Assembly (NCBI GenBank): GCA_003132905.1
Contig: PKZC01000351.1
Location: 1 to 9,063 of the forward strand
Source: Bryobacterales bacterium
Lineage (GTDB): Bacteria; Acidobacteriota; Terriglobia; Bryobacterales; Bryobacteraceae
Direction of reading: 5' to 3'
Length of the DNA: 9,063 nucleotides
Shown here: positions 1 to 5,448 of the stretch, piece after piece
How the letters are laid out: each line of letters begins with the position of its first letter
Position numbering within the stretch: the first letter of the stretch is position 1
Position numbers and translations under genes: made by a program
The notes under the pieces: generated by a model
Told to the model about the DNA's origin: nothing
The model's database searches: none
What the model saw: only the letters and a program-made list of their open reading frames with translations

Positions 1-1
1 C

Positions 2-1399
2 GGCGGCACCGGCGGCCAAACTCAGCGTGAGGTGCACGCCCTTGTGCCTGCGGAAGTCGGGACTGTGCTCGCGTTCTATCGCCGCGAGCTGGCGGCGCGC
101 CATTGGAAGGAAGAGACGCAAGGCGCCGTCCTTAAGCCGGAGGAAGTCGTACTCCACTTCACTTCGGCGGAAGGAACCGCCGTGCTGAAGCTCGGCCACA
201 AATACGACCTGACGAGCGCAAGCCTCGTGCAGCAGGTCGCGAAACCAGCCGCTCCCGCCACACCGGCCAACGACGCCAAACCGGCCGCCAAAGCCGATTC
301 GGTCGATGCGATCATGCAACAGGCGGAGCAGTTGATGCGTAATGCCACCGCCGATGCCTTGGCCGGCATGAAATCGCCGAAGGTGGCGCAAGCCGCCACG
401 GGCCCCGAGCCGGTATTGCATGGGCTTTCGGAAAACAAGAAGCCGGTCCCCGTGCCCGACACCGCCGAGGATGTCGAATTCGACGGCGCCGAGGGCAAGC
501 TCGAGTTCAGCAGTGCGTCCAGTCTCAAATCGGTGGCCGATTTTTATCGCTCGGCCATGAAAGTGCAGGGCTGGGCTTCGCGTTCGTCCGTGATCGACAA
601 TGCCAACATGGTCGTGCTCAATTTCGCGAAAGCCGGCAAGGCGGTCTCGTTCACGATCATGAAGACGGGCGACAAGACCAACGTTTCGGCGGACGGCACC
701 GGGCTCAAAATGGCGGCGGCGAAATCCGACACGCCGCCGGCTCCGGCTGATGCGGCGCAAGCAACCGCGGCAGCGGACACGGCCAATGCCCCCGCCACCG
801 CGGACGATCTCGTGGCGGAGGAGAGCGGCGGGCTGCCGATGCCCAAGCGCCACACCATGAGCGAAGGCAGCAAGTCGCCGTTCCGGCGTGAGCTCAAAGC
901 CAGCGTGCCGCTCGCTCTTTCCGATGTGCTGGGCTTCTATCGCCGCGAACTCGGCAAGCTCAACTGGAAAGAGGAAAGCAAGGGCGCCGTCGTTGCCGCG
1001 GATAACGCCGCCATCGCCTACACCTCGCCCGACGGTCCGGCGATGCTCAAGCTCGGCCGCAAGGACGGCGCGACCACGGTCAATCTCGTCGTCAAAAATC
1101 CTGGCGCCGCGGTGAAGGCCGGCATGATGCCGAAACCGGGCCAGGCCAAGCTGGCATTCGTCAATCCGAACGAGGTGGAGGCGGCGGTTACGATCAACAA
1201 GCAGACGATCAAGGTCGTAGCCGGCGGCGGCACCAAGGGGCCGGACGGCCAGTTGCTCGATTTGCCCCCCGGCAAATACAAGTTCTCGATCAAGCTGGCG
1301 GGCAAGCCGGCGTCGAACGACGAGATCGAAGTCGGCGCCGACCAAGCCTGGGGCCTGCTCATCGGGCCCGGCGGCGCGCTGCCGATGCAGGTGTATTGA
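2..1399 (+). CDS. Modular protein with three related domains and a C-terminal beta domain (5' partial)
   Basis: I do not recognise a named family. The frame is open from the window edge, so the true start is upstream; the GTG at 32 is only the first in-window candidate. Counting from that GTG, one small domain occurs three times: residues about 1-70, 147-222 and 291-357. Copies 1 and 3 are very close (FYRREL then WKEE, a GAV segment and LKLG); copy 2 is diverged (FYRSAMKVQGW). Each copy has the pattern of a helix with FYR, a Trp-containing turn and beta strands. Ala/Pro-rich low-complexity linkers separate the copies. Residues about 366-455 form a Gly/Pro-rich, beta-strand-like region containing LPPGKYKF, similar in style to PEGA-type surface domains. 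The architecture suggests an exported or periplasmic protein, but the N-terminus that would carry a signal peptide is missing. It converges on the glycosyltransferase remnant 43 bp downstream. Confidence 0.8.
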   Translation, partial: GGTGGQTQREVHALVPAEVGTVLAFYRRELAARHWKEETQGAVLKPEEVVLHFTSAEGTAVLKLGHKYDLTSASLVQQVAKPAAPATPANDAKPAAKADSVDAIMQQAEQLMRNATADALAGMKSPKVAQAATGPEPVLHGLSENKKPVPVPDTAEDVEFDGAEGKLEFSSASSLKSVADFYRSAMKVQGWASRSSVIDNANMVVLNFAKAGKAVSFTIMKTGDKTNVSADGTGLKMAAAKSDTPPAPADAAQATAAADTANAPATADDLVAEESGGLPMPKRHTMSEGSKSPFRRELKASVPLALSDVLGFYRRELGKLNWKEESKGAVVAADNAAIAYTSPDGPAMLKLGRKDGATTVNLVVKNPGAAVKAGMMPKPGQAKLAFVNPNEVEAAVTINKQTIKVVAGGGTKGPDGQLLDLPPGKYKFSIKLAGKPASNDEIEVGADQAWGLLIGPGGALPMQVY

Positions 1400-1406
1400 C
1401 GCAAAC

Positions 1407-1438
1407 GCGCGGCGCTCACGCGGGGGCGCCGCGCCCCC
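1407..1438. terminator. GC-rich hairpin between convergent genes
   Basis: A perfect 9-bp stem pairs GCGCGGCGC (1407-1415) with GCGCCGCGC (1426-1434). An alternative stem pairs GGGGGCG (1422-1428) with CGCCCCC (1432-1438). There is no U-tract on either strand, so intrinsic termination is only probable. It fills the 43-bp gap between the convergent stop codons. A second perfect 11-bp hairpin (1446-1456 with 1461-1471) lies just inside the last codons of the leftward gene. Confidence 0.45.
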
Positions 1439-1442
1439 ACTC

Positions 1443-2210
1443 TCAGGCGGCGACGTTTGAACGTCGCCGCCGTTCCGCGGCGCCTGCCGAAGCTAGCGGG
1501 ACCAGCGTCGGCAGTTCGCCGGCGTCCTTAAGCGCGCTCAGGTAACGCTCGAGCTCCAGCAATGATCGCGTCATGTTGGCGGCGCACCGCGAGCTCTTCG
1601 CCAAGCCGTGCTCGGTTTTTTCCCAGGCATAGGGCGCGAAAAGGAGCTGATAGAGCGCGCGCCGGGCCGCCAGCGACAGCAGCAGCCAATGCACCGGCGT
1701 CAGCAGCAGGATCCAAGCCATCGACGAAAGGCCGCGGCGCAACAGGCCGAGCCAGCCGAGGAAAGCCGACGTCAGATAGCCGATGACCACCGAGGTGCCG
1801 TAGACCTCCGCGAGGACGGCGACGGCCGCGCTATTGCTGCTCCAGGGTGGGGCGCCGTTCGCGATCGAATAGACCAACGCCGCCATGAACAGCGGATGCA
1901 CCATTGCCGCCAGCGCATTGCCGCCGACGATCAATTGGAACGTGAGAAAGCCGGGCAGGCCGAGTTCGCGCAACAGCCGGGCCGGTTCCCGCATATGCAC
2001 CAGCCGTGTCTGCATCCAGCCTTTGAACCAGCGCGTGCGCTGGCGCAGCCAAGGGCCGAAGCGCGCCGGGGCCTCCTCGTAGGTGGTGGAATTGATAACG
2101 TCGGCGCGGTAGCCGAAACGCGCCAGCCGCATGCCGAGATCGGCATCTTCCGTGACGTTGTAGGGATCCCATCCGCCGGCTTCGCGCAGGATCGCGGTAC
2201 GGAAATGCGG
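1443..2210 (-). pseudogene. Family 2 glycosyltransferase, C-terminal remnant
   Basis: The remnant encodes the C-terminal half of a membrane-embedded, processive-type GT2 enzyme, the class that transfers NDP-sugars to a growing exopolysaccharide at the inner membrane. Near its upstream edge it shows HFRTA, then GGWDPYNVTEDADLG, which holds the TED catalytic-base motif, followed by QRTRW, the QxxRW acceptor-binding motif. Several hydrophobic segments follow (for example around MAALVYSI and SSMAWILLLTPVHWLLL), consistent with C-terminal membrane helices. Recognisable similarity stops at the codon for His at 2205-2207. A few unrelated codons follow and then an in-frame TGA at about 2235-2237. The N-terminal GT-A half with the DxD nucleotide-sugar site is absent and does not reappear elsewhere in the window. 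The internal ATG at 2132 would start after the TED motif and could not give an active enzyme. I infer loss of the N-terminal half by insertion or rearrangement at about 2208. Confidence 0.8.
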
Positions 2211-2240
2211 TATTAGGTAGCAAACACACCTAGCTCACCA

Positions 2241-2296
2241 ATTTTGGGACTGGCCGAAATAGGCCACTCGTCAGATCAAACTAGGCCACTAGGCCG
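2241..2296 (+). repeat. Left terminal repeat array
   Basis: It contains ATTTTGGGACTGGCC (2241-2255), then TAGGCCACT at 2260-2268 and again at 2282-2290, a 22-bp period (about two helical turns), then a further AGGCC at 2291. The segment 2258-2290 is a direct repeat of 3639-3671, with about 25 of 33 positions identical by eye. The outermost part is inverted relative to the right end. Confidence 0.6.
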
Positions 2297-3020
2297 GTTG
2301 GACGCCTTCCCACATCGCCGCAATAAAGCGGCAGGCGCTCTCAAGATCATTCATTCGACGAGTATTGGATTCTGGAGCTTGAAAAAGCTCGCCGTGCTGA
2401 ACGTCAATCGACATGCAAAGACGGTTTGCGACCGCTCGATTGCTAGGCAAATTCTGGTCTACGTGAAGCCGCGATAACGTGGCGACATACAGCCCCATTT
2501 CGCGGCGCCGCGCCCTGGCTGGTTCTGTATCAGCATCGTCTTGGGTCATGCGGAGTACCGCGCCCCCAATCTGTTCTTGACCGCCACGGCCAGTCCCATG
2601 CACCAGCAGGTCAGCCCGCACCGAAACCCCGACATCGGCGAGGTTGAGGCGAGGCTGATCCGTTGGAGCGGCCACGAATTGGTAAGCGCCTAGTTGGTTC
2701 GCCATGCGCTGAATGGCGTGCAAAACCTCAATAGACAGCCGGGCGTCGTCCTGCCGGAGAGTGGATTCTGCGGGGTCCTCCGAACGTTGACGAAATATCT
2801 GTTCGGCGGCTACCAGGGGATTCACATTGCGGTTCAAATCAGATAAGTACGTGCAAATCGGCCCTCTGGCGTCTCGGTAACGGATTATTGGGGGCATTTG
2901 CGGATACTTGGCTCGTCGAATGATGCCAAGTCGTGCTGTTTCTGATGACACCATATACAGCGCCAAATCGTTTACCGAAATTCTGGGTGTGGCGCGCGGA
3001 GCAACAGGAGGTCTTCCCAT
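2289..3020 (-). CDS. Hypothetical protein, 243 residues, cassette cargo
   Basis: I do not recognise a named family. The start chosen is the ATG at 3020, preceded by an AAGGA Shine-Dalgarno 8 nt upstream; the frame continues to an ATG at 3077, but with no such signal. The N-terminus has a short Pro/Arg-rich stretch then RISVNDLALYMVSSETAR. The middle is charged and helical (RLSIEVLHAIQRMANQLG). Residues about 145-200 read as strands with SVRADLLVHGTG, then GGAVLRM and a helix with MGLYVATL. The order 'xxADLLV, then a strand, then a helix' loosely recalls PD-(D/E)XK nuclease cores, but the usual Lys is replaced by Arg or absent, so this is only a suggestion. The stop codon (2289-2291) sits in the left repeat array. 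It is divergent from the 3019-3258 gene, and the two start codons share bases. Confidence 0.65.
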   Translation of the reverse strand: MGRPPVAPRATPRISVNDLALYMVSSETARLGIIRRAKYPQMPPIIRYRDARGPICTYLSDLNRNVNPLVAAEQIFRQRSEDPAESTLRQDDARLSIEVLHAIQRMANQLGAYQFVAAPTDQPRLNLADVGVSVRADLLVHGTGRGGQEQIGGAVLRMTQDDADTEPARARRREMGLYVATLSRLHVDQNLPSNRAVANRLCMSIDVQHGELFQAPESNTRRMNDLESACRFIAAMWEGVQPA

Positions 3021-3258
3021 GGATGAAATCCTTGCCAGTGCGAATCTAGGAAATGGCCGGAGTATCCACGTGGCCACCCTCTCGCGTCAAACGGTAGTCA
3101 ACGCTGGCGCCGACCACCTGGGGTTTAGTGGATATTTTGTTTTTGAGGCCAACGATACCCCTGAAGCCAAAGGCATCGCCGTCCTTGGAAAAGCGTCCTC
3201 ACTTGAGGCTGCTTTTCGCCTTATCGACCTTTGGGGCGCGCGGCCCTTGGCGGCCTAA
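3019..3258 (+). CDS. Hypothetical protein, 79 residues, overlapping-start partner
   Basis: I do not recognise it. A perfect AGGAGG Shine-Dalgarno lies 7 nt before the ATG at 3019, which decides this start over the ATG at 2908. The protein looks like a single compact alpha/beta domain: HVATLSRQTV, GFSGYFVFE, IAVLGKASSLEAAFRLIDLWG. There is no signal peptide or membrane segment. Its ATG overlaps the ATG of the leftward 243-residue gene inside CCATGG, so each gene's ribosome binding site lies in the other's coding sequence. Coordinated or mutually exclusive expression with that neighbour is likely; function is unknown. Confidence 0.6.
   Translation: MDEILASANLGNGRSIHVATLSRQTVVNAGADHLGFSGYFVFEANDTPEAKGIAVLGKASSLEAAFRLIDLWGARPLAA
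3061..3090 (-). promoter_or_regulatory. Candidate promoter of the 243-residue gene, inside the divergent gene
   Basis: On the minus strand, TTGACG (3090-3085) is followed after 18 bp by GATACT (3066-3061). The predicted transcript start near 3054 gives a leader of about 34 nt that includes the AAGGA site. It lies wholly inside the coding region of the 3019-3258 gene. The same -10 hexamer and spacing recur at 3651-3680. Confidence 0.4.
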
Positions 3259-3292
3259 TCTTTCCCGCCCTCAATTACCGTGAACCGCCTAC

Positions 3293-3328
3293 GCCGATCT
3301 GGCGCGGTCGTTACCGGCCGTGATCGGC
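3293..3328. terminator. Imperfect long hairpin between convergent genes
   Basis: GCCGATC (3293-3299) pairs with GATCGGC (3322-3328). Inside it, GGC pairs with GCC, and CGGT pairs with ACCG around a CGTT loop. It sits in the 120-bp gap between the convergent 79- and 80-residue genes. With no U-tract, a bidirectional or Rho-assisted terminator is plausible but not proven. Confidence 0.35.
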
Positions 3329-3378
3329 TGCGTTTGGAAACCTAAAGGTCAATGAAAGAGGCCGCCAACTGAGCGACC

Positions 3379-3621
3379 TCATTCCGATTTAGGGGGAAGC
3401 CAAAGCCTCAATGGTTGTTTGCCGGCTTTGTTTAAAAGTTCATTTCCGAAATTCTGTAAAGACTCGCGAGCTTTTTGAAGGATTGCATTAGCGTCTCCGC
3501 CCATAGACTCTATTACGAGGTCGAGCTTCAAAATCCCAATGTCGCTTTGGATAAAGACGGTAACGAGTGCTTTCCCCGAATCGACCATTTCGATTTTCGT
3601 GGGATATATTTCAACGGTCAT
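3379..3621 (-). CDS. Hypothetical protein, 80 residues, cassette cargo
   Basis: I do not recognise it. The chosen ATG at 3621 gives a protein starting MTVEIYPTK and is preceded by a purine-rich GGGGGA close upstream; the ATG at 3648 lies within the terminal repeat and lacks a ribosome site. The protein has an N-terminal beta-strand part (VEIYPTKIEM, ALVTVFIQS, ILKLDLVIE) followed by an amphipathic helix (ILQKARESLQNFGNELL) and a short basic/proline tail. No catalytic motif, signal peptide or membrane segment is visible. A promoter-like pair lies upstream inside the right terminal repeats, so the element's end may drive it. Confidence 0.6.
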   Translation of the reverse strand: MTVEIYPTKIEMVDSGKALVTVFIQSDIGILKLDLVIESMGGDANAILQKARESLQNFGNELLNKAGKQPLRLWLPPKSE

Positions 3622-3638
3622 AGCGTCCCCCAATCCAA

Positions 3639-3700
3639 AACAGGCCACTCAGTATCTCAAATTAGGCCACCAGGGGTCAAAACTGGCCAGTACCCAAATT
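3639..3700 (+). repeat. Right terminal repeat array
   Basis: It contains AGGCCACT at 3642-3649 and AGGCCACC at 3664-3671, again 22 bp apart, then GGCCAGTACCCAAATT (3685-3700). The inner pair has the same orientation as the left array; the outer motif is the inverse of the left outer motif, with 13 of 16 aligned columns matching and one gap. Confidence 0.6.
3651..3680 (-). promoter_or_regulatory. Candidate inward promoter in the right cassette end
   Basis: On the minus strand, TTGACC (3680-3675) is followed by an 18-bp spacer and GATACT (3656-3651). The transcript would start near 3644 and run into the 80-residue gene. The promoter interleaves with the AGGCCACT repeats, so a transposase bound to the ends could also repress it. 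Confidence 0.4.
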
Positions 3701-3715
3701 TTGTTATTTGCCTCC

Positions 3716-3744
3716 TTGAAATCCGGCTAAGCAGAGGCTATTTC
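3716..3744 (+). promoter_or_regulatory. Candidate promoter of the microprotein unit
   Basis: TTGAAA (3716-3721), a 17-bp spacer and TATTTC (3739-3744) give a start near 3751 and a leader of about 67 nt before the 22-codon ORF. The leader includes the GC-rich stretch 3770-3792, which can fold. Together with the terminator at 3947-3977 it would define a transcript of roughly 225-230 nt. Confidence 0.4.
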
Positions 3745-3800
3745 GCCACTGCACGTCAGCCGGCGTGATACGGGGCACTTCGGGCCCAGGGTGTCCAGAA

Positions 3801-3820
3801 AGGAGAACGACCATGTAATG
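3801..3820 (+). promoter_or_regulatory. Shine-Dalgarno with AUG-UAA start-stop overlapping a second AUG
   Basis: AGGAG (3801-3805) is followed 7 nt later by ATG (3813-3815), immediately by TAA (3816-3818), and the last A of TAA begins the ATG at 3818. A ribosome starting at the first AUG would terminate at once and could re-initiate on the overlapping AUG of the 22-codon ORF. Minimal AUG-stop ORFs are known to modulate translation of a downstream start. Confidence 0.5.
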
Positions 3821-3886
3821 ACCCACGAGCAAATTTTATATCTGATTGTGGCAGCGGTATACGTGCTGCTCGCAATCGCAAAATAG
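3818..3886 (+). CDS. 22-residue hydrophobic membrane microprotein (candidate)
   Basis: The ORF encodes 22 residues: MTHEQ, then a hydrophobic run ILYLIVAAVYVLLAIA, then a C-terminal Lys. This is the profile of a single-span inner-membrane peptide. Support for a real gene is contextual: good promoter, Shine-Dalgarno, coupled start and downstream terminator all on the same strand, with nothing else there for them to serve. The AT-rich 3' segment (3887-3917) and a 6-bp hairpin (3918-3923 with 3928-3933) precede the terminator. Size and hydrophobicity resemble type I toxins and small regulatory membrane proteins, but I found no antisense RNA and cannot assign a function. It lies between the cassette and the IS1595 module. 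Confidence 0.45.
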   Translation: MTHEQILYLIVAAVYVLLAIAK

Positions 3887-3942
3887 TCGATTTGAAAATT
3901 ATTATTATGAAGATTAATCACCGGACGCGGTGACGGCAAATG

Positions 3943-4416
3943 TCAGGAAGCCCCGGCCTCACGGCCGGGGCTTCTTTCAATTAGTCGCCAGCTATATTCG
4001 CCCATGCTCTTTGTTTTCGTTCCGATAACTAGCTTTGCATCCTGCATCTGCCGCAACGCCTTACCGACACGACGAACTACGTCCGACATCATGCGCCGGT
4101 CCCGCGCGTCTTTGCCTTCCATCTGGATCAGCCGTTCGGATATAGCGCGGCTTGTTAACGGCCCGTGATCGCGCAACTGTTTAAGCAGGAATTGCCGTAG
4201 TTCTCCGCGATAAAACAAGACCACGCGCGGAACGCGCGGCGTGAGTTTAATGTCGCCGTCATAGCCGAGCCGTTCCAATACCCGGTCTAACGCTTCGACA
4301 TCATTAGACAGAACGGCCATCCGCTCACGGATGATCGTCAATTCTTCCATCATCTCGGACCGCTTTTGCAAAAGCCCGTTGATGGTGTGTTCATAGGTTT
4401 CCGTCGTGCGCCTCAT
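3943..4416 (-). CDS. Coiled-coil/winged-helix accessory protein of the IS1595 module
   Basis: A 157-residue protein starting MRRTTETYEHT. The start at 4416 was chosen because its ATGA overlaps the transposase stop (TGA 4415-4413), the classic arrangement for translational coupling; the ATG at 4449 would put 33 nt inside the transposase gene. Residues about 10-55 form a heptad-like coiled coil (NGLLQKRSEMMEELTIIRER). Residues about 75-150 look like a winged helix: RGELRQFLLKQLRDHGPLTS as helix 1, then AISERL, a basic loop (GKDARDRRMMSD), and a wing ending EYSWRLIE. It is probably a DNA-binding partner or regulator of transposition, an inference from fold and coupling. The last residues (PGREAGAS) come from the terminator hairpin and may be non-essential. 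Confidence 0.75.
   Translation of the reverse strand: MRRTTETYEHTINGLLQKRSEMMEELTIIRERMAVLSNDVEALDRVLERLGYDGDIKLTPRVPRVVLFYRGELRQFLLKQLRDHGPLTSRAISERLIQMEGKDARDRRMMSDVVRRVGKALRQMQDAKLVIGTKTKSMGEYSWRLIERSPGREAGAS
3947..3977 (+). terminator. Strong intrinsic terminator of the microprotein unit
   Basis: A perfect 12-bp stem, GAAGCCCCGGCC (3947-3958) with GGCCGGGGCTTC (3963-3974), has a 4-nt loop and a short T tract (TTTCAATT) on the plus strand. The minus-strand side has no T tract. It overlaps the last codons of the leftward winged-helix gene, so that protein's C-terminus is encoded by the hairpin. Confidence 0.7.
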
Positions 4417-5378
4417 TTCTTTTCGCTCCGCTGCCGGTAGCCGCACCATTGCTCGGAAACCGGATGCTTAAGAGCGGCATCGGTCATTGCGAGGTAGAGC
4501 AGCCCGTTTGAGATACGCCGGTTGTCTTCTCGCCACGCCATTTCGTTGGCGTAGGCGTTTAGGTACGGACCGGCGATATGGTGATGCGTTCCGATCTCAG
4601 CCCGCCGCAGACGGCTAAAGAAACTCTCAGCCTGATTGGTGCAGGCTTCACCATCTGAATAGCTTTCCGAGTGATTGATGCGTTTCGTCAGATAAAGCGA
4701 GTGGAGTGCATCCCAATGCGCCGCTTCATCAGCATGAATGATACTGCCAGCCTCGACTCGCTTCGCGATGGTTGAGACTGCTTCGCCTTCCGACTTGAAT
4801 GTAGCGGCGAGCGTTGAACCGTTTCGCTCGCGCATGGTGACGACGACTTGGCGCTTACCAGTCTGATGCATCGCCTTGCGGCGGTCGACGCGATCCACCG
4901 CCCGGTTAGCGGGGCGAACGTGGCCGCCGAAATACGCGCCGTCGATTTCGACCGTGCCTGCGACGTTGCGGCCATTGGCTTCGGCAGCAACAGCTTCGCG
5001 AAGCTTGTGCGCTAGCACGAACGCCGTTTTGTATTGGCAATCGAGGTCGCGGCTCAATTGCAGGGCGCTATGCCCCTTCGCGCCATTGACGAAGATCGCG
5101 ATGGCTAGGAGGTAGTCGCGGACCGGAAGCTTGCGGCTGGCGAAGATCGTGCCGGATGTGACCGTGAATTGGTGTGAGCAGGCTTTGCAGCGGTAGAGCT
5201 TGCGGGTCTTGTAGCTGTAGCTATCCAGCGAGCCGCATCGAACGCATACCGGCTCGCCCTTGGTTTCGGCCCAACGGACCAGCCGGAAGGCTTCCTGGGC
5301 TTCCTCGTCGGACATGCGCGCGACCTTCGCCAGACTGAGCGAACGGGCCTTTGCGGAGAGGAGAAAGTGCTGCGACAT
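4413..5378 (-). CDS. IS1595-family transposase (ISXO2-like)
   Basis: This DDE-type transposase has 321 residues from the ATG at 5378, giving MSQHFLLSAKAR, the usual N-terminus for the family; the ATG at 5405 would add nine atypical residues. An N-terminal zinc ribbon is complete (C45/C48 in CVRCGS, C64/C67 in CKAC). The ISXO2-like catalytic core shows EIDGAYFGG (first Asp, 146), IIHADEAAHWDAL (second Asp, 217) and TNQAESFFSRLRR (third acidic/Asn position 248-251 with following basic residues). Length is normal and no stop interrupts it, so it appears functional. It runs leftward, is coupled by ATGA to the winged-helix gene, and is divergent from the XRE gene, with which it shares an operator-like inverted repeat. 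Confidence 0.92.
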   Translation of the reverse strand: MSQHFLLSAKARSLSLAKVARMSDEEAQEAFRLVRWAETKGEPVCVRCGSLDSYSYKTRKLYRCKACSHQFTVTSGTIFASRKLPVRDYLLAIAIFVNGAKGHSALQLSRDLDCQYKTAFVLAHKLREAVAAEANGRNVAGTVEIDGAYFGGHVRPANRAVDRVDRRKAMHQTGKRQVVVTMRERNGSTLAATFKSEGEAVSTIAKRVEAGSIIHADEAAHWDALHSLYLTKRINHSESYSDGEACTNQAESFFSRLRRAEIGTHHHIAGPYLNAYANEMAWREDNRRISNGLLYLAMTDAALKHPVSEQWCGYRQRSEKK

Positions 5379-5384
5379 GGGGCC

Positions 5385-5444
5385 AACGATTTCCGTTGAC
5401 CTCATTGATAAGCGATGATAGCGATGACGTCAATAGAAATCGTT
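5385..5444. repeat. 16-bp inverted repeat, likely operator
   Basis: AACGATTTCCGTTGAC (5385-5400) and GTCAATAGAAATCGTT (5429-5444) are inverted copies matching at 14 of 16 positions, with centres 44 bp apart (about four helical turns). The right arm covers the transposase -35 and the left arm covers its expected transcript start. This is the arrangement expected for cooperative repression, most simply by the adjacent XRE protein. Confidence 0.6.
5405..5433 (-). promoter_or_regulatory. Transposase promoter
   Basis: On the minus strand, TTGACG (5433-5428), exactly 17 bp, then TATCAA (5410-5405). Transcription would start near 5398, giving a leader of about 20 nt before the ATG at 5378. It is bracketed by the inverted repeat at 5385-5444. 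Confidence 0.6.
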
Positions 5445-5448
5445 GACG

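Larger units (their letters stand above)
2241..3700. mobile_element. Putative non-autonomous cassette with IS21-like ends and no istA/istB
   Basis: Both edges carry the same composite signature: an outer motif of CTGGCC next to CCCAAA/TTTGGG in inverted orientation (2241-2255 against 3685-3700), and an inner pair of AGGCCACT-type repeats 22 bp apart. Multiple short repeats at each end are characteristic of IS21-family elements, where they bind the transposase. The interior has no DDE transposase or IstB-like ATPase but carries three other genes that fill it almost exactly: the stop codon of one lies in the left repeat array and the promoter of another lies in the right one. No clear target duplication was seen. 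Alternatives are a decayed composite element or recombination between two IS ends. The IS21 assignment is inference. Confidence 0.45.
3943..5378 (-). mobile_element. IS1595-family element (core genes; ends not located)
   Basis: The transposase and its coupled accessory gene mark an insertion sequence of the IS1595 group. I could not find terminal inverted repeats or an 8-bp target duplication by eye, so the true extent is unknown. The divergent XRE gene to 5708 may belong to it, since the two share a control region and IS1595-group elements sometimes carry passenger genes. The core coding regions are intact, with no frameshift. Confidence 0.55.

Noticed and set aside
76..897. Long minus-strand ORFs (76-528, 544-897) opposite the modular protein gene
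   Set aside because: Ser/Ala-rich translations typical of antisense frames in GC-rich coding DNA; the plus frame has clear repeat structure.
1608..2216. A 202-codon plus-strand ORF over the glycosyltransferase
   Set aside because: Gln/Arg-rich low-complexity translation; the minus frame carries the TED and QxxRW motifs.
2258..3671. CRISPR-like interpretation of the AGGCCACT repeats
   Set aside because: Only two 8-bp units per side, no regular spacers and no cas genes.
3475..3768. Plus-strand ORFs of 97 and 63 codons across the right cassette end
   Set aside because: They lack ribosome sites and lie antisense to the 80-residue gene and across the terminal repeats.
3727..3939. A 70-codon minus-strand ORF opposite the microprotein
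   Set aside because: No Shine-Dalgarno or promoter seen and no domain-like pattern; kept only as a remote alternative to the 22-codon ORF.
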